Shown: positions 36,007-44,850 of the stretch, piece by piece
How positions within the stretch are numbered: position 1 is the first letter of the stretch
Layout of the letters: each line of letters starts with the position of its first letter
Source of the DNA: Pedococcus_A sp963730585
GTDB lineage: Bacteria; Actinomycetota; Actinomycetes; Actinomycetales; Dermatophilaceae
Assembly: GCA_963730585.1 (NCBI GenBank)
Contig: CAVSSL010000011.1
Span: forward strand, 124,001 to 188,000
Reading direction: 5' to 3'
DNA length: 64,000 nucleotides
The notes under the pieces: model-generated
Told to the model about the DNA's origin: nothing
The model's database searches: none
The model's input: only the letters and a program-made list of their open reading frames with translations
Translations under genes and position numbers: made by a program

Positions 36007-36869
36007 GCCAGGCCGTTGCGCTGCCGCTGGTCGTCCAGGGCAGGGGCGGCGGCCTCGGTGAGGCACTGGGCCGGCGCTACCTGCTCACGCTCCTGGTGCG
36101 CAAGGAGCTCCGCGTCCGCTACCGCGCCTCGGTGCTCGGCCTGGGCTGGTCCTACGTCAAGCCCGCCGTGCAGTTCGGGGTCTACTTCGTGGCCCTGGGG
36201 CTGGTGCTGCGCCAACGCGAGATCGGCGACTACGCGGTCTACCTGTTCGGGGGCCTGGCCGTCGTGACGACCTTCAGCGAGGCGGTGGGCAACGGCACCA
36301 GGTCGGTGGTGGCCAACGCCGACCTGGTGCGCAAGATCTACCTGCCCCGCGAGCTCTTTCCGCTGTCGTCGGTGTGTGTCGCCGCGATCCACCTCGCGCC
36401 GCAGCTCGTCGTGCTCGGGGTCGGTGCCGTGGCGTGTGGCTGGCGGCCTGACGCGGTTGGGGTGGCGGCGCTGCTGGCGGCACTGGGTCTGACCTTCGTG
36501 CTGGCGCTCGGCGTGGGTCTGCTGCTGGCGTCGCTCAACGTGCTGTTCCGCGACCTCGAGAACCTTGTCGACCTGCTGCTCATGGTGCTCGTCTGGCTCT
36601 CTCCGGTGTTCTACGCCGGCCGCCGTGTCACCGACCTCGTGGGGGCCGGCTCGTGGCTCGACCGGCTCTACCAGGGCAACCCGCTCACCGTCGCGGTCGA
36701 GCTCATGCACCGGGCGACTTGGGCGCAGGCCTCGCCCGGCAACGCGGACCTGCTGCCCGACGACCTCCTCCGTGACACCGTCGTGGCGTTCGCCGTCGCG
36801 GTCGCCCTCCTCGCCCTGGGGCAGGCGGTCTTCCGCCGGCTGACCGGCCACTTCGCGCAGGAGCTCTGA
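36003..36869 (+). CDS. wzm: Polysaccharide ABC exporter permease (Wzm/RfbD-like)
   Basis: A 288-residue integral membrane subunit of an ABC-2 polysaccharide exporter with about six helices. The N-terminal amphipathic and first-helix region LLTLLVRKELRVRYRASVLGLGWSYVKPA is the hallmark of Wzm/TagG proteins. LFRDLENLVDLLLMVLVWLSPVFY is the conserved C-terminal region. In mycobacteria Rv3783 is the homologue that flips lipid-linked galactan. It is coupled to the GlfT2-like gene (ATGA overlap) and to the ATPase (TGATG). Confidence 0.9.
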   Translation: MSQAVALPLVVQGRGGGLGEALGRRYLLTLLVRKELRVRYRASVLGLGWSYVKPAVQFGVYFVALGLVLRQREIGDYAVYLFGGLAVVTTFSEAVGNGTRSVVANADLVRKIYLPRELFPLSSVCVAAIHLAPQLVVLGVGAVACGWRPDAVGVAALLAALGLTFVLALGVGLLLASLNVLFRDLENLVDLLLMVLVWLSPVFYAGRRVTDLVGAGSWLDRLYQGNPLTVAVELMHRATWAQASPGNADLLPDDLLRDTVVAFAVAVALLALGQAVFRRLTGHFAQEL

Positions 36870-37600
36870 TGGCGGCACCCGTGGCAGTCGTCGTCGACGA
36901 CGTGCACAAGCACTTCCGCCTCCGGCACACCCACTCCCTGAAGGAGAGCCTGGTCTGGCTCGCCCAGCGTCGCCGCCTGCGTGACGAGTTCAGCGCCTTG
37001 TCGGGTGTCGGCTTCGAGGTGCGTCAGGGTGAGGCCGTCGCGCTGCTGGGCCACAACGGCTCCGGCAAGTCGACCCTGCTCAAGCTCATGGCAGGAGTCA
37101 TGTCGCCCGACGGCGGGCAGGTCAGCGTCCGAGGTCGGGTGGCCGGGCTGTTGGAGGTAGGTGCCGGCCTGCACCCGGACCTCACCGGGCGGGAGAACAT
37201 CTTCCTCAACGCCGCGATCCTCGGCCTCGAGGAGCGGGAGATCCGCGCCCGCTTCGACGAGATCGTCGAGTTCGCCGACATCGGCCCGTTCCTCGACGCC
37301 CAGGTGCGCTTCTACTCCTCCGGGATGTTCCTGCGCCTGGCCTTCGCGGTCGCGGTGCACACCGACCCCGACGTCTTCCTCGTCGACGAGATCCTCGCCG
37401 TCGGCGACGAGCCCTTCCGGCGCAAGTGCCTCGAGCGCATCCGCCTGCTCTCGGAGCAGGGCCGCACCCTCGTCATCGTCAGCCACGACGTCGACCTCGT
37501 GGCCGGGCTCTGCTCCCGGGGCGTGGTGCTCTCCGGAGGCAGACTGGTGCACGACGGGGCGATCGAGGGTGCCGTCTCCACGCTGCGGGCGTCCTGGTGA
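36869..37600 (+). CDS. wzt: Polysaccharide ABC exporter ATPase (Wzt/RfbE-like)
   Basis: A 243-residue ATPase. It has Walker A GHNGSGKSTLLKLMAG, the Wzt-specific GLLEVGAGLHPDLTGRENIFLN, a degenerate signature YSSGMFLRLAFAVAVH, Walker B VFLVDEILAVGDEPFRRKC and H-loop VIVSHDVDLV. It ends after the nucleotide-binding domain, so it lacks the extra C-terminal carbohydrate-recognition domain of O9a-type Wzt; export would not need a capped end. It pairs with the preceding permease and is coupled to the DUF6541 protein by a four-base overlap. Confidence 0.92.
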   Translation: MAAPVAVVVDDVHKHFRLRHTHSLKESLVWLAQRRRLRDEFSALSGVGFEVRQGEAVALLGHNGSGKSTLLKLMAGVMSPDGGQVSVRGRVAGLLEVGAGLHPDLTGRENIFLNAAILGLEEREIRARFDEIVEFADIGPFLDAQVRFYSSGMFLRLAFAVAVHTDPDVFLVDEILAVGDEPFRRKCLERIRLLSEQGRTLVIVSHDVDLVAGLCSRGVVLSGGRLVHDGAIEGAVSTLRASW

Positions 37601-39507
37601 CCTGGACCGACGCGGCGCCCACGGTTGCCACCGCGCTGGTCGCCCTCCTCGTGCCGGGCCTCGCCGTCGGATGGGCGGCGGGGCTGCGCGGCATACCGGC
37701 ATGGGGCGCTGCGGCGCCTCTGTCGGTGTCGGTGCTGGCGGTGGCTGCGGTGGCGGCGGACCTGATGGGGGTTGCGTGGGGCGCAGTGCCGGCCGCGGCT
37801 GCGACCCTGTTCGCGACGCTCGGGGCGTGGGGCCTGGCCCGGCTGCTCGGTCCGCGACGCGAGGGCGACCCGCCATGGCTGCAGGGCACCGCGCTCTCCG
37901 CGGCCCTGCTCGGTGCGGGGCTGTGCGCGGGCGCCGTCGTGGCCGGGATCGGCGCACCCGAGCGCGTACCGCAGACCTACGACGCCGTCTTCCACCTCAA
38001 CGCGGTGCAGCGCGCCCTCGAGACCGGCACTGTCTCGAGCCTGCGGCTGGGCACGCTGTCGAGCCCCGAGAGCCACGCCGCGTTCTACCCCGGCGCCTGG
38101 CACGCCGTGACCGTGCTCGTGGCCCAGATCGGGGCCACGCCCGTGGTCGCCGCATCAGCGGTGTCGGTCGCGCTGGCGGTGCTGTGGCCCGTCGGGTGCG
38201 TTGCGCTCGTTCGCCAGGCGCTGGGGCCCCGGCTTCCGGCGCTGGTCTCGGGCGGGCTGCTCGCCGGCGCCTTCGGGGCCGCGCCGTTCCTGCTGCTGTC
38301 CTACGGCACGGTGTGGCCCAACGCCCTCGGCACCGTGCTGCTGCCGTCGGTGCTGGGGTCGCTCGTCAGCGCACTGGGCCTCTCACCACGAGCCGTCGTG
38401 GATCGGCGTCGGTCAGCCGTGGTGGCGGTGGCCGCGCTGCCGGCGCTCGTCCTTGCCCACCCCAACGTGGTGGTCACGACGGCCGTGTATGCCGTGCCGC
38501 TCACCGCTGCCGCGCTGGCGTGCGGCCCGCTGGCGGGGCAGACCCGGCGCCGGCGCCTGATGCCGTGGGGTGGTTGGGCGCTCGGCTGCGTCGTCCTGGC
38601 CTGGGTCGTGACCGAGTCGAGCCTCTTCGCCGCCACCCGCGGCACCGACTGGCGGGCGGCCGAGTCACTCGCCCAAGCGGCGGGGGAGGCCGTGCTGGTG
38701 GCGCCGCGCGGTCTGCGGGTGGGTGCCGTAGCCGCCCTGCTCGTCCTGGTGGGCGCCGTGGCCGCAGGGGCGACCGCGCGCCTGCGGTGGCTGCTGGGCT
38801 GCCACCTCGCCGTGGCCGCCCTGTTCGTGCTCGCAGCAGGCTCGGACTCGGCCCTCGCCCAGGCGCTCACCGGTCCCTGGTACAACGACGCGTTCCGGAT
38901 CGGTGCACTGCTGCCGGTGACCGCGGTGCCCCTGGCAGCGCTGGGGGTGGCGGAGCTGGCCCGCTGGGTCGCGCAGCGAGTGCCGGTGCCGACCGCGCGC
39001 CGCACACCCCTGCTGGCCGGGGCAGCAGTGCTGCTGACGGCGTCCCTGGCCGGGCTGCAGGGAGCCTCGGTGGGCGACAACGCGAGGGTGGTGCAGCGGT
39101 GGTACGGCGACGGTGCCCTCGCCGGTCCCGCCGAGCAGCGGCTGTTCGCCGAGCTGCGGCAGGTCGTCCCCGCGGGCAGCGTCATCGCCGGCAACCCGTG
39201 GAACGGGTCCGCGCTGGCCGAGGCCGTCGGGGGACGAGAGGTGCTCTTCCCGCACCTCAGCGGCGCCTGGGGGAGTGACCGCTCCACCGTCGCAGCCTCG
39301 CTCGCCGACGTGCGGACCAACCGGGTCGCCTGCGCCGCGGCCCGGCGGCTGGGGGTCGACTACGTGCTGGCCGGGCGCAGCGCCTTCTGGCGCGACGACC
39401 CCCGCCAGCGCCAGTACGCCGGACTCGACGTCTCGACGGCGGAGGGCTTCCGTCCCGTGGCTCACGGCGGACGCCTCACCCTCTACCGGGTGCCGCAGTG
39501 CCAGTGA
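37597..39507 (+). CDS. Large polytopic membrane protein (DUF6541-like)
   Basis: A 636-residue protein with about 12-13 hydrophobic helices, then a periplasmic C-terminal domain of about 160 residues (from WYGDGALAGPAEQRLFAELRQVVPAGSVIAG). The extracytoplasmic loop after helix five (PQTYDAVFHLNAVQRALETGTVSSLRLG) contains an acidic motif resembling polyprenyl-phosphate-dependent GT-C transferases. Similar proteins lie beside galactan or arabinan genes in mycobacteria. The gene is in the galactan operon, so a lipid-linked-sugar transferase is a reasonable but unproven role. GTG 37597 overlaps wzt. Its stop codon is inside a 17-bp tandem repeat. Confidence 0.7.
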   Translation: MTWTDAAPTVATALVALLVPGLAVGWAAGLRGIPAWGAAAPLSVSVLAVAAVAADLMGVAWGAVPAAAATLFATLGAWGLARLLGPRREGDPPWLQGTALSAALLGAGLCAGAVVAGIGAPERVPQTYDAVFHLNAVQRALETGTVSSLRLGTLSSPESHAAFYPGAWHAVTVLVAQIGATPVVAASAVSVALAVLWPVGCVALVRQALGPRLPALVSGGLLAGAFGAAPFLLLSYGTVWPNALGTVLLPSVLGSLVSALGLSPRAVVDRRRSAVVAVAALPALVLAHPNVVVTTAVYAVPLTAAALACGPLAGQTRRRRLMPWGGWALGCVVLAWVVTESSLFAATRGTDWRAAESLAQAAGEAVLVAPRGLRVGAVAALLVLVGAVAAGATARLRWLLGCHLAVAALFVLAAGSDSALAQALTGPWYNDAFRIGALLPVTAVPLAALGVAELARWVAQRVPVPTARRTPLLAGAAVLLTASLAGLQGASVGDNARVVQRWYGDGALAGPAEQRLFAELRQVVPAGSVIAGNPWNGSALAEAVGGREVLFPHLSGAWGSDRSTVAASLADVRTNRVACAAARRLGVDYVLAGRSAFWRDDPRQRQYAGLDVSTAEGFRPVAHGGRLTLYRVPQCQ

Positions 39508-39548
39508 CAACCGGGTGCCGGTGACGACCGTCTGCCGGTGACGACCGT
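39499..39548. repeat. Three 17-bp tandem repeats covering the DUF6541 gene stop codon
   Basis: Copies near TGCCGGTGACGACCGT begin at 39499 (two differences), 39516 and 39533. Each carries a TGA (39505, 39522, 39539), and the 17-base period places these stops in all three frames. Confidence 0.8.
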
Positions 39549-39560
39549 GAAGGAATGGAC

Positions 39561-40490
39561 ATGACCGAGCAAGCCGACTTCCGCGCCTGGGTCCACGACT
39601 ACAACGGACTGGCGTTCCTCCACCCCGACTGGGCCCTGCTCTACATCTCCGTGCCCAAGGCCGCCGGCACATCGCTCAACGTGGCGCTCACCCGCAGCGC
39701 CGGCGTCGCGTTCCCCGGACGCTTCGTCGACTCGCTCGGCGAGGAGTCGCTGGTCAGCCAGACGATCTGGGACGGGGATGCCGGCGGGCGACCCATGGTG
39801 TCGTCACTGGACGACGCCGCGTACGACCGCGTGATGGAAGCGGGCCTGAGGCACGTGTTCACCGTCGTGAGGCACCCGGTCGAACGCCTGCTCACCACGT
39901 GGTCGAGCAAGTACCTCGTCCGGGCGCCCTACTACCGCGATCGGATGGGGCTGCCGATGCCGGGGCTGCGCAGGTTCGAGGGCGTTGAAGAGGTGCTGGC
40001 CGACCTCGACGAGCTGGTCGAGCACCTGCACGCCGATCCCTCGCTCCTGCACCGCGACGTGCACCTGGTCTCCCAGTACGAGCTGCTCCGTCGCGACCTG
40101 AGCCGCTTCGACCACGTCGGCCGCACGAGCCGTCTGGGGGAGACCATCGACTGGCTCTCGGGCCGCCTGGCGCGCGAGGACGTGGAGCTGCACCCCGTGG
40201 GCCACGACAACGACTCGCCGCTCGACGTCAGCATCGACATGGTCGACCCACGCACCCTCGCCCGGATCCATGACCTGTATGCCGCCGATTACGAGTTCCT
40301 GGGCATCGACCCGGACGACGTCCACCTCGCAGGCACCCTGACCGCGTCCGTGCTGCCGACGCTGAACCGCGAGGTCGAGCACAACGTCCGGGCGCAGGTG
40401 CTCCACACCGCTCTCACGCAGGCACGTGGGGAGCGGGCGTGGCCTGACCGGCTCCGGTCCTTCTCGCGTCGCCGCACGGTCGCCCTCTGA
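39561..40490 (+). CDS. Sulfotransferase family 2 domain protein
   Basis: A 309-residue probable PAPS-dependent sulfotransferase. The 5'-phosphosulfate-binding loop is YISVPKAAGTSLNVALTR and the 3'-phosphate site is TVVRHPVERLLTTWSSKY, where the RHP and following residues match the family. No membrane segment is seen. As the last gene of the galactan cluster it may sulfate the glycan or its lipid carrier. ATG 39561 is preferred to ATG 39555 because AAGGA then sits at a normal distance. Sulfotransferase 2 proteins are mostly known from carbohydrate sulfation. Confidence 0.75.
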   Translation: MTEQADFRAWVHDYNGLAFLHPDWALLYISVPKAAGTSLNVALTRSAGVAFPGRFVDSLGEESLVSQTIWDGDAGGRPMVSSLDDAAYDRVMEAGLRHVFTVVRHPVERLLTTWSSKYLVRAPYYRDRMGLPMPGLRRFEGVEEVLADLDELVEHLHADPSLLHRDVHLVSQYELLRRDLSRFDHVGRTSRLGETIDWLSGRLAREDVELHPVGHDNDSPLDVSIDMVDPRTLARIHDLYAADYEFLGIDPDDVHLAGTLTASVLPTLNREVEHNVRAQVLHTALTQARGERAWPDRLRSFSRRRTVAL

Positions 40491-40625
40491 CCGCCGCGGT
40501 CGTCCCCCGGCGGCGATGGGTATTGCTCTGCGAGAGTGGGTGGAAGCACGGGCACACGCCGCGCGGGGACGTCGCCGGGACGTCGCCCGCACGCGGCGAT
40601 CGGTCGTCGACACCTGGGAGAGAGC

Positions 40626-41102
40626 ATGACCATCAGGGACATCGGACCAGCACCGCAGAGCTTCGACCTCGAGACCGCAACGGTGGAGAACGCCCACTAC
40701 CGCGCCGTGGCCTGGTCGGGGAGATACCTCCAGCTCACCCTCATGTCGATCCCCGTCGGGGAGGACATCGGCCTCGAGGCGCACCCCGAGACCGACCAGT
40801 TCCTGCGGCTCGACGCCGGGCGGGGTCGCGTGCAGATGGGCCCCTCGAAGGACGACCTCTCGTTCGACCGCGAGGTCGAGGATGGCTGGGCCGTCCTGGT
40901 GCCTGCCGGCACGTGGCACAACATCACCAACACCGGTGACGAGCCCATGCGGCTGTACACCGTGTATGCACCGGTCCACCACGCCGAGGGCAAGGTCCAG
41001 GCGACGGCGGACGACGCGGAGCGTGATGAGGAGTCGGGCAGCGACGAGCCGCCGAGCTGGTCGGTGCAGCCTGCGCGGGAGGCGCCCGACCAGCACGCCT
41101 GA
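40626..41102 (+). CDS. Cupin-domain protein
   Basis: A 158-residue protein with a cupin barrel. Motif 1 is visible as GEDIGLEAHPETDQFLRLDAGRGRVQMG and motif 2 as VPAGTWHNITNTGDEPMRLYTVY, with metal-binding His and Glu present. The last 40 residues are acidic and disordered (AERDEESGSDEPP). Such proteins are often annotated as cupin-containing mannose-6-phosphate isomerase-like, but no catalytic context supports that. GAGAGT about 100 bases upstream and GGGAGAGAGC directly before ATG 40626 are candidate signals. It is isolated between the sulfotransferase gene and the convergent five-gene operon. Confidence 0.83.
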   Translation: MTIRDIGPAPQSFDLETATVENAHYRAVAWSGRYLQLTLMSIPVGEDIGLEAHPETDQFLRLDAGRGRVQMGPSKDDLSFDREVEDGWAVLVPAGTWHNITNTGDEPMRLYTVYAPVHHAEGKVQATADDAERDEESGSDEPPSWSVQPAREAPDQHA

Positions 41103-41144
41103 CGGGCGGCGGGCCTGCCGCGCCACGGCGCTCGGCACGATCCC

Positions 41145-42176
41145 TCAGCGGTCGCGGTCGACCATGTAGGGGACCAGGCCGGCGACGAACCGTCGTGCCG
41201 GTGAGTCGGGGACGTCGGCGAAGGACTCCTCGAACGCCACCGCGGCCGACCGGGCGATGCCATGGGCGAACTCGTCGGCGAAGGAGAGACTGCCGTGGTC
41301 CTGCATCAGTCCCAGGATCTCCTCGCGCACCGACGTCGTGCGTTCCGCCGGCGGCAGCGCGAGCCAACCCTCGAGTCGGCGGCGCTCGTCCGCGTCGGTC
41401 GCGGCCAGCAGGTGGATGAGCATCAGCGTGCGCTTGCCCTCCCTCAGGTCGCCGAGCTGCTCCTTGCCGTACAGCGACTCCGACCCCGTCAGGTTCAGCA
41501 GGTCGTCGCGGATCTGGAAGGCGGCGCCGAGGAAGAAGCCGAACCGCAGCATCGCGGTGAGGTCTGTCGTGCGGTGCGACCCCACCAGCACCCCCACGCG
41601 CAGCGGGAGGAGCGTGGTGTACCAACAGGTCTTCTTCATGATGAGGTCGAGGTAGTCGTCCGGGCCGAGGTCCGTGAGGCCGTCGCGCTGCCAGCCGAGC
41701 TCGAGCGCCTGGCCCTCGACCGTCTGCCGGGCCATGAAGTCGAACTCCGCCCAGATGCGGGCGGCCATCCGGCGACCGAGCAGCCGCTCGTTGTCGCGCA
41801 GCGCACCAAGGGCGACCACGGCCAGACCGTCGCCCGCGTTCATGGCGACGGCCCGACCGTACTGCCGGTGCAGGGTGGCGGCGCCGCGGCGCAGGTCGCT
41901 GTCGTCCTCGACGTCGTCGTGCACGAGGAAGGCGGTGTGCAGCAGCTCGATCGCTGCCGCCGAGGGCAGGGCACGGGCGGGGTCGCCGCCGAAGGCCTCG
42001 CACGTGGCGAGGCAGAGCGCCGGGCGCAGCGCCTTGCCCCCGCGCGAGAGGTACTCGGCGGCAGGGGCCACGAGGTAGGGCGAGAGCCCGTCGGCGACGA
42101 GGTGGGACAGCGCGGCCTCGCGTGCCATGCCGCCGTAGCGCTCGAGCTCCTCGACCACGGTGTCGGTGGTGGTCAC
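41145..42176 (-). CDS. Polyprenyl diphosphate synthase
   Basis: A 343-residue all-helical trans-prenyltransferase that condenses isopentenyl diphosphate with allylic diphosphates. The first Asp-rich motif is LLHTAFLVHDDVEDDSDLRRG. The second is degenerate, FQIRDDLLNLTG, with two of three Asp retained. GGKALRPALCLATCEAF is the substrate-binding helix. Product chain length cannot be assigned reliably; short to medium (C20-C30) is plausible. GTG 42176 overlaps the stop of the 205-residue gene by four bases. It is the last gene of the operon that contains a carotenoid-desaturase-like flavoprotein, suggesting it supplies a terpenoid precursor. Confidence 0.88.
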   Translation of the reverse strand: MTTTDTVVEELERYGGMAREAALSHLVADGLSPYLVAPAAEYLSRGGKALRPALCLATCEAFGGDPARALPSAAAIELLHTAFLVHDDVEDDSDLRRGAATLHRQYGRAVAMNAGDGLAVVALGALRDNERLLGRRMAARIWAEFDFMARQTVEGQALELGWQRDGLTDLGPDDYLDLIMKKTCWYTTLLPLRVGVLVGSHRTTDLTAMLRFGFFLGAAFQIRDDLLNLTGSESLYGKEQLGDLREGKRTLMLIHLLAATDADERRRLEGWLALPPAERTTSVREEILGLMQDHGSLSFADEFAHGIARSAAVAFEESFADVPDSPARRFVAGLVPYMVDRDR

Positions 42177-42790
42177 GGTGCCTCGACTCCGCCGCCGGTG
42201 ACCTGGAGCGCCACCCGGATGGGCTCTCGAGCGACCGAGCCGACCACGAGTCCGTGGTACCGGCCGGCTGGCTGGTGTGCTGGCACGGTCACGCGTATGC
42301 CGACCTCGCAGGAGCCGCCCGGCGCGACCTGCACACCGTCCGCGAGGTCGCAGCTGACCGCCTCGGCCGGCAGGACCGCACCGGTGCCTGACACCAGACA
42401 GGTCGCGTGCAGCCGCTCGACGGCCACTGCCGGGGTGGGGTTGTGGAGCCACACCGACACGTGCGTACACGCCCCGGGGCTGACGGGCGGCAGCTCCGCG
42501 TACTCGGGCGCAGCAGGGGAGCTGGCAGTCGAGACCTCCACCGCCAGGGCGGTCGCCCGGTCGAGGAGGCGCAGTGCTGCCTCTGCCAGTCGGGGCACGC
42601 CGTCCACCAGCCAGTCGGGGCCGACCTCCGCGCGGCCGGGTGCTTCCATCGGTGGCGCGCCGGTCGGGACGGCCCGGTCGACGATCGCGGCATACCGGCT
42701 CACCACCGCGGCGGCGGAGAGCAGCCCGAAGCGCTGGACGTCGGCAGCGAGCCCTCCCGGACCGCGGTCGGCCTCGGGCGCGGTGGTCAT
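42173..42790 (-). CDS. Unknown protein with C-terminal beta-sandwich-like domain
   Basis: A 205-residue protein, not recognised. The N terminus (EADRGPGGLAADVQRFGLLSAA) and middle (GVPRLAEAALRLLDRATALAVEV) are helical. The last 110 residues are beta-rich (THVSVWLHNPTPAVAVERLHATCLVSGTG, then GGSCEVGIRVTVPAHQPAGRYHGLVV) and resemble NEW3/immunoglobulin-like domains. The final 60 residues share the pattern PAG-Y-G-VVGS-(A)-P-V-L-V with the C terminus of the 555-residue protein at the start of the operon. There are no membrane segments and no Cys-rich motif. Its gene overlaps both neighbours by four bases. Confidence 0.6.
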   Translation of the reverse strand: MTTAPEADRGPGGLAADVQRFGLLSAAAVVSRYAAIVDRAVPTGAPPMEAPGRAEVGPDWLVDGVPRLAEAALRLLDRATALAVEVSTASSPAAPEYAELPPVSPGACTHVSVWLHNPTPAVAVERLHATCLVSGTGAVLPAEAVSCDLADGVQVAPGGSCEVGIRVTVPAHQPAGRYHGLVVGSVAREPIRVALQVTGGGVEAP

Positions 42791-44850
42791 GCCGACCGCT
42801 CCTCGAGGCGGGCCCCCAGGGCGCGAGCCAGGACGGCGCGCGCGGCCAGGACGCCCGAGCGCGTCGCGGCCTCGAGGCAACCCGCGTCGAACCCACACGC
42901 CGTCCAGTCGCCGGCAACGACCAAGTTGTCGAAGCCCGTGTCGCCCGGCGCCAGCCGGTACCTCCCCGTGCCGGGCAGCGACTGCACGTAGCGGTCCGAG
43001 GGGTCGATGTTGGCCCGGACGTACTGCGCGCCGAGCCGATCGGGCCCGCATCGTCCTCCGTCGTCCCACAGCAGGTCCCACCGGAAGCCTGTGGCAGTGC
43101 GCGCGCCCGGCCACAGGGCCCCCACCTCGCTGTCGAGGAACCGCGTGAGCCTGCGACGGACGACCTCCTCCGCCTCCGTCGGCTCGACGTCAGGCATGGC
43201 GCCGCACAGGTAGGCGAGGCTGCGTGGCCCGCCGACGGCCGGCCAGCCCTCGCGGGGGAGCAGGTGCGTCATGGCGGCCCAGGTCTCGAACCTGTCGCCG
43301 AAACCCGTGAGCGTGACTGCTGGCGGGCCGTGCCAGCCGAGCTCGGCCTCGGAGGCGTTGAGCCACAGCTGCGCGGAGTGGGTCGCCACGGTCGCCACCT
43401 TCTCCACCATGCGGCGCCAGCGCGGGTCCGCCTGCACCAGCTCCGACGCGACGTGGGGAACCATGCCCACGGAGACGGCCAGCACCGCGACGTCGAAGTC
43501 CTCACCCACGACGAGGGTCTCGCGACCGGCCCCGGCAGCGGGTCCCCAGTGGGACTCGAGCCGGTCGCCCGGGTCGTCGACCAGCTGGTCGACGAGGGGG
43601 CGGTGGGGCCAGCACGGAAGGCCCTGGAACCGCACCAGCGGCTCGTAGCGGGATCGTCCGGGGGCGAGGTCGGCCTGGCGGGTCAGCTCGACCGCTCCGA
43701 TCGACTGCCCGTCCACCAGCCGCACGTGGTCGAGGCGGCGGAAGAACCGGAACTCGACACCACGGCGGACCAGCGCCTCGTAGAGCGGCGCGAAGACGGC
43801 TTCGCCCATGCCGACCTGCATGCGCCAGAAGATGGCGCCCTTGAAGTCGAAGAGCATTCGGCCCGCCAGCTCGAGTCCCAGTCCCGCCGAGAACCCGGGG
43901 CGGGTGTGGTCGGCCCCCTCGTAGGCGAAGGTGAGGTCGTGCATGCCCCGGACGATGGGGGAGTCGAGGGTCTCCGGCGCGGCGCCGTGCCGGGCGAGCC
44001 ACTCGCCGTAGTCGAGGTGGTCGATGGCCTCGTAGCTGTCGGCCGTGAGCAGCCCGTCGACGGCCATGCCCTGCAGGCTCGTCACGACGAGGTCGACCAG
44101 CTGCCAGGTGCGACGCAGGGCCGGGTCTGCGAGCACGATGCCGCGTATGCCGTCGCGCCAGGCGCCCAGGAGGGTGGTCGCCCGTGCCACGACCGCCTCG
44201 TCGACTCCGGCTCCCGCGGCAAGCTGCCGTGCGCGGGCGAGGCCCGCCAGGGCGACCGCGAAGGTCGTCAGGCCGGCGCCGCGGAGCAGTGAACCGACGT
44301 CGGACGTCGCCTGCCGTGGGGTGGGCGAGGCACTGAGGTAGACCGCGTCGCCGGGACTCCTGGCCGACACCGCGCGATGGAAGTCGACGAGCAGGTTGAG
44401 GGTCCGCGACGCGACGTCCACCGGTGTCAGGCGACGGTGCTCCGCCTCCGGTTCCCCGGGAAGGGCATCGTTGCTGGAGAACTGCGTGACGAAGTGGCTC
44501 CAGTTCCCGTCGTGCCGATCCGCCAGGCCGATGTCGCCGGCGGGCTCGAAGGCGTCGCGCCAGCTGCGGACGGGGCAGGTCGGGTCCGTCGCGGCCCGGT
44601 CGAGCTCGGCGTAGACCTCGCGGAGCACCCGGAACGTCGCGTCGTAGCACCCCAGCAGCACGTGGAGGCCGTGTTCCTCGACGCGCCCGTGCGGCCCGCG
44701 GCTGCTCGCACCCTTGCCGCCGAGTCGCCACCCGCGCTGATAGACGGTGATCGAGTCCAGGCGCTGCCTCCAGTCACCCGAGCTGAGCTCCCAGGCCGTG
44801 GTGAGGCCGGCCATGCCGCCCCCCAGGACCACGACGCGGGGTCTAGTCAC
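42787..44850 (-). CDS. FAD-dependent oxidoreductase of the carotenoid-desaturase/hydroxysqualene-dehydroxylase type
   Basis: A 687-residue flavoprotein. The Rossmann motif is VVVLGGGMAGLTTAWEL, followed by the conserved RGWRLGGKGAS and the second dinucleotide-contact region EEHGLHVLLGCYDATFRVL. The C-terminal FAD-binding segment is LVVAGDWTACGFDAGCLEAATRSGVLAA. This layout and size match the COG3349 group related to phytoene and zeta-carotene desaturases and HpnE. The substrate is presumably an isoprenoid, consistent with the polyprenyl synthase two genes downstream. No Fe-S motif is obvious. GTG 44850 is inside the end of the cyclase gene (eight-base overlap). Confidence 0.78.
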   Translation of the reverse strand: MTRPRVVVLGGGMAGLTTAWELSSGDWRQRLDSITVYQRGWRLGGKGASSRGPHGRVEEHGLHVLLGCYDATFRVLREVYAELDRAATDPTCPVRSWRDAFEPAGDIGLADRHDGNWSHFVTQFSSNDALPGEPEAEHRRLTPVDVASRTLNLLVDFHRAVSARSPGDAVYLSASPTPRQATSDVGSLLRGAGLTTFAVALAGLARARQLAAGAGVDEAVVARATTLLGAWRDGIRGIVLADPALRRTWQLVDLVVTSLQGMAVDGLLTADSYEAIDHLDYGEWLARHGAAPETLDSPIVRGMHDLTFAYEGADHTRPGFSAGLGLELAGRMLFDFKGAIFWRMQVGMGEAVFAPLYEALVRRGVEFRFFRRLDHVRLVDGQSIGAVELTRQADLAPGRSRYEPLVRFQGLPCWPHRPLVDQLVDDPGDRLESHWGPAAGAGRETLVVGEDFDVAVLAVSVGMVPHVASELVQADPRWRRMVEKVATVATHSAQLWLNASEAELGWHGPPAVTLTGFGDRFETWAAMTHLLPREGWPAVGGPRSLAYLCGAMPDVEPTEAEEVVRRRLTRFLDSEVGALWPGARTATGFRWDLLWDDGGRCGPDRLGAQYVRANIDPSDRYVQSLPGTGRYRLAPGDTGFDNLVVAGDWTACGFDAGCLEAATRSGVLAARAVLARALGARLEERSA

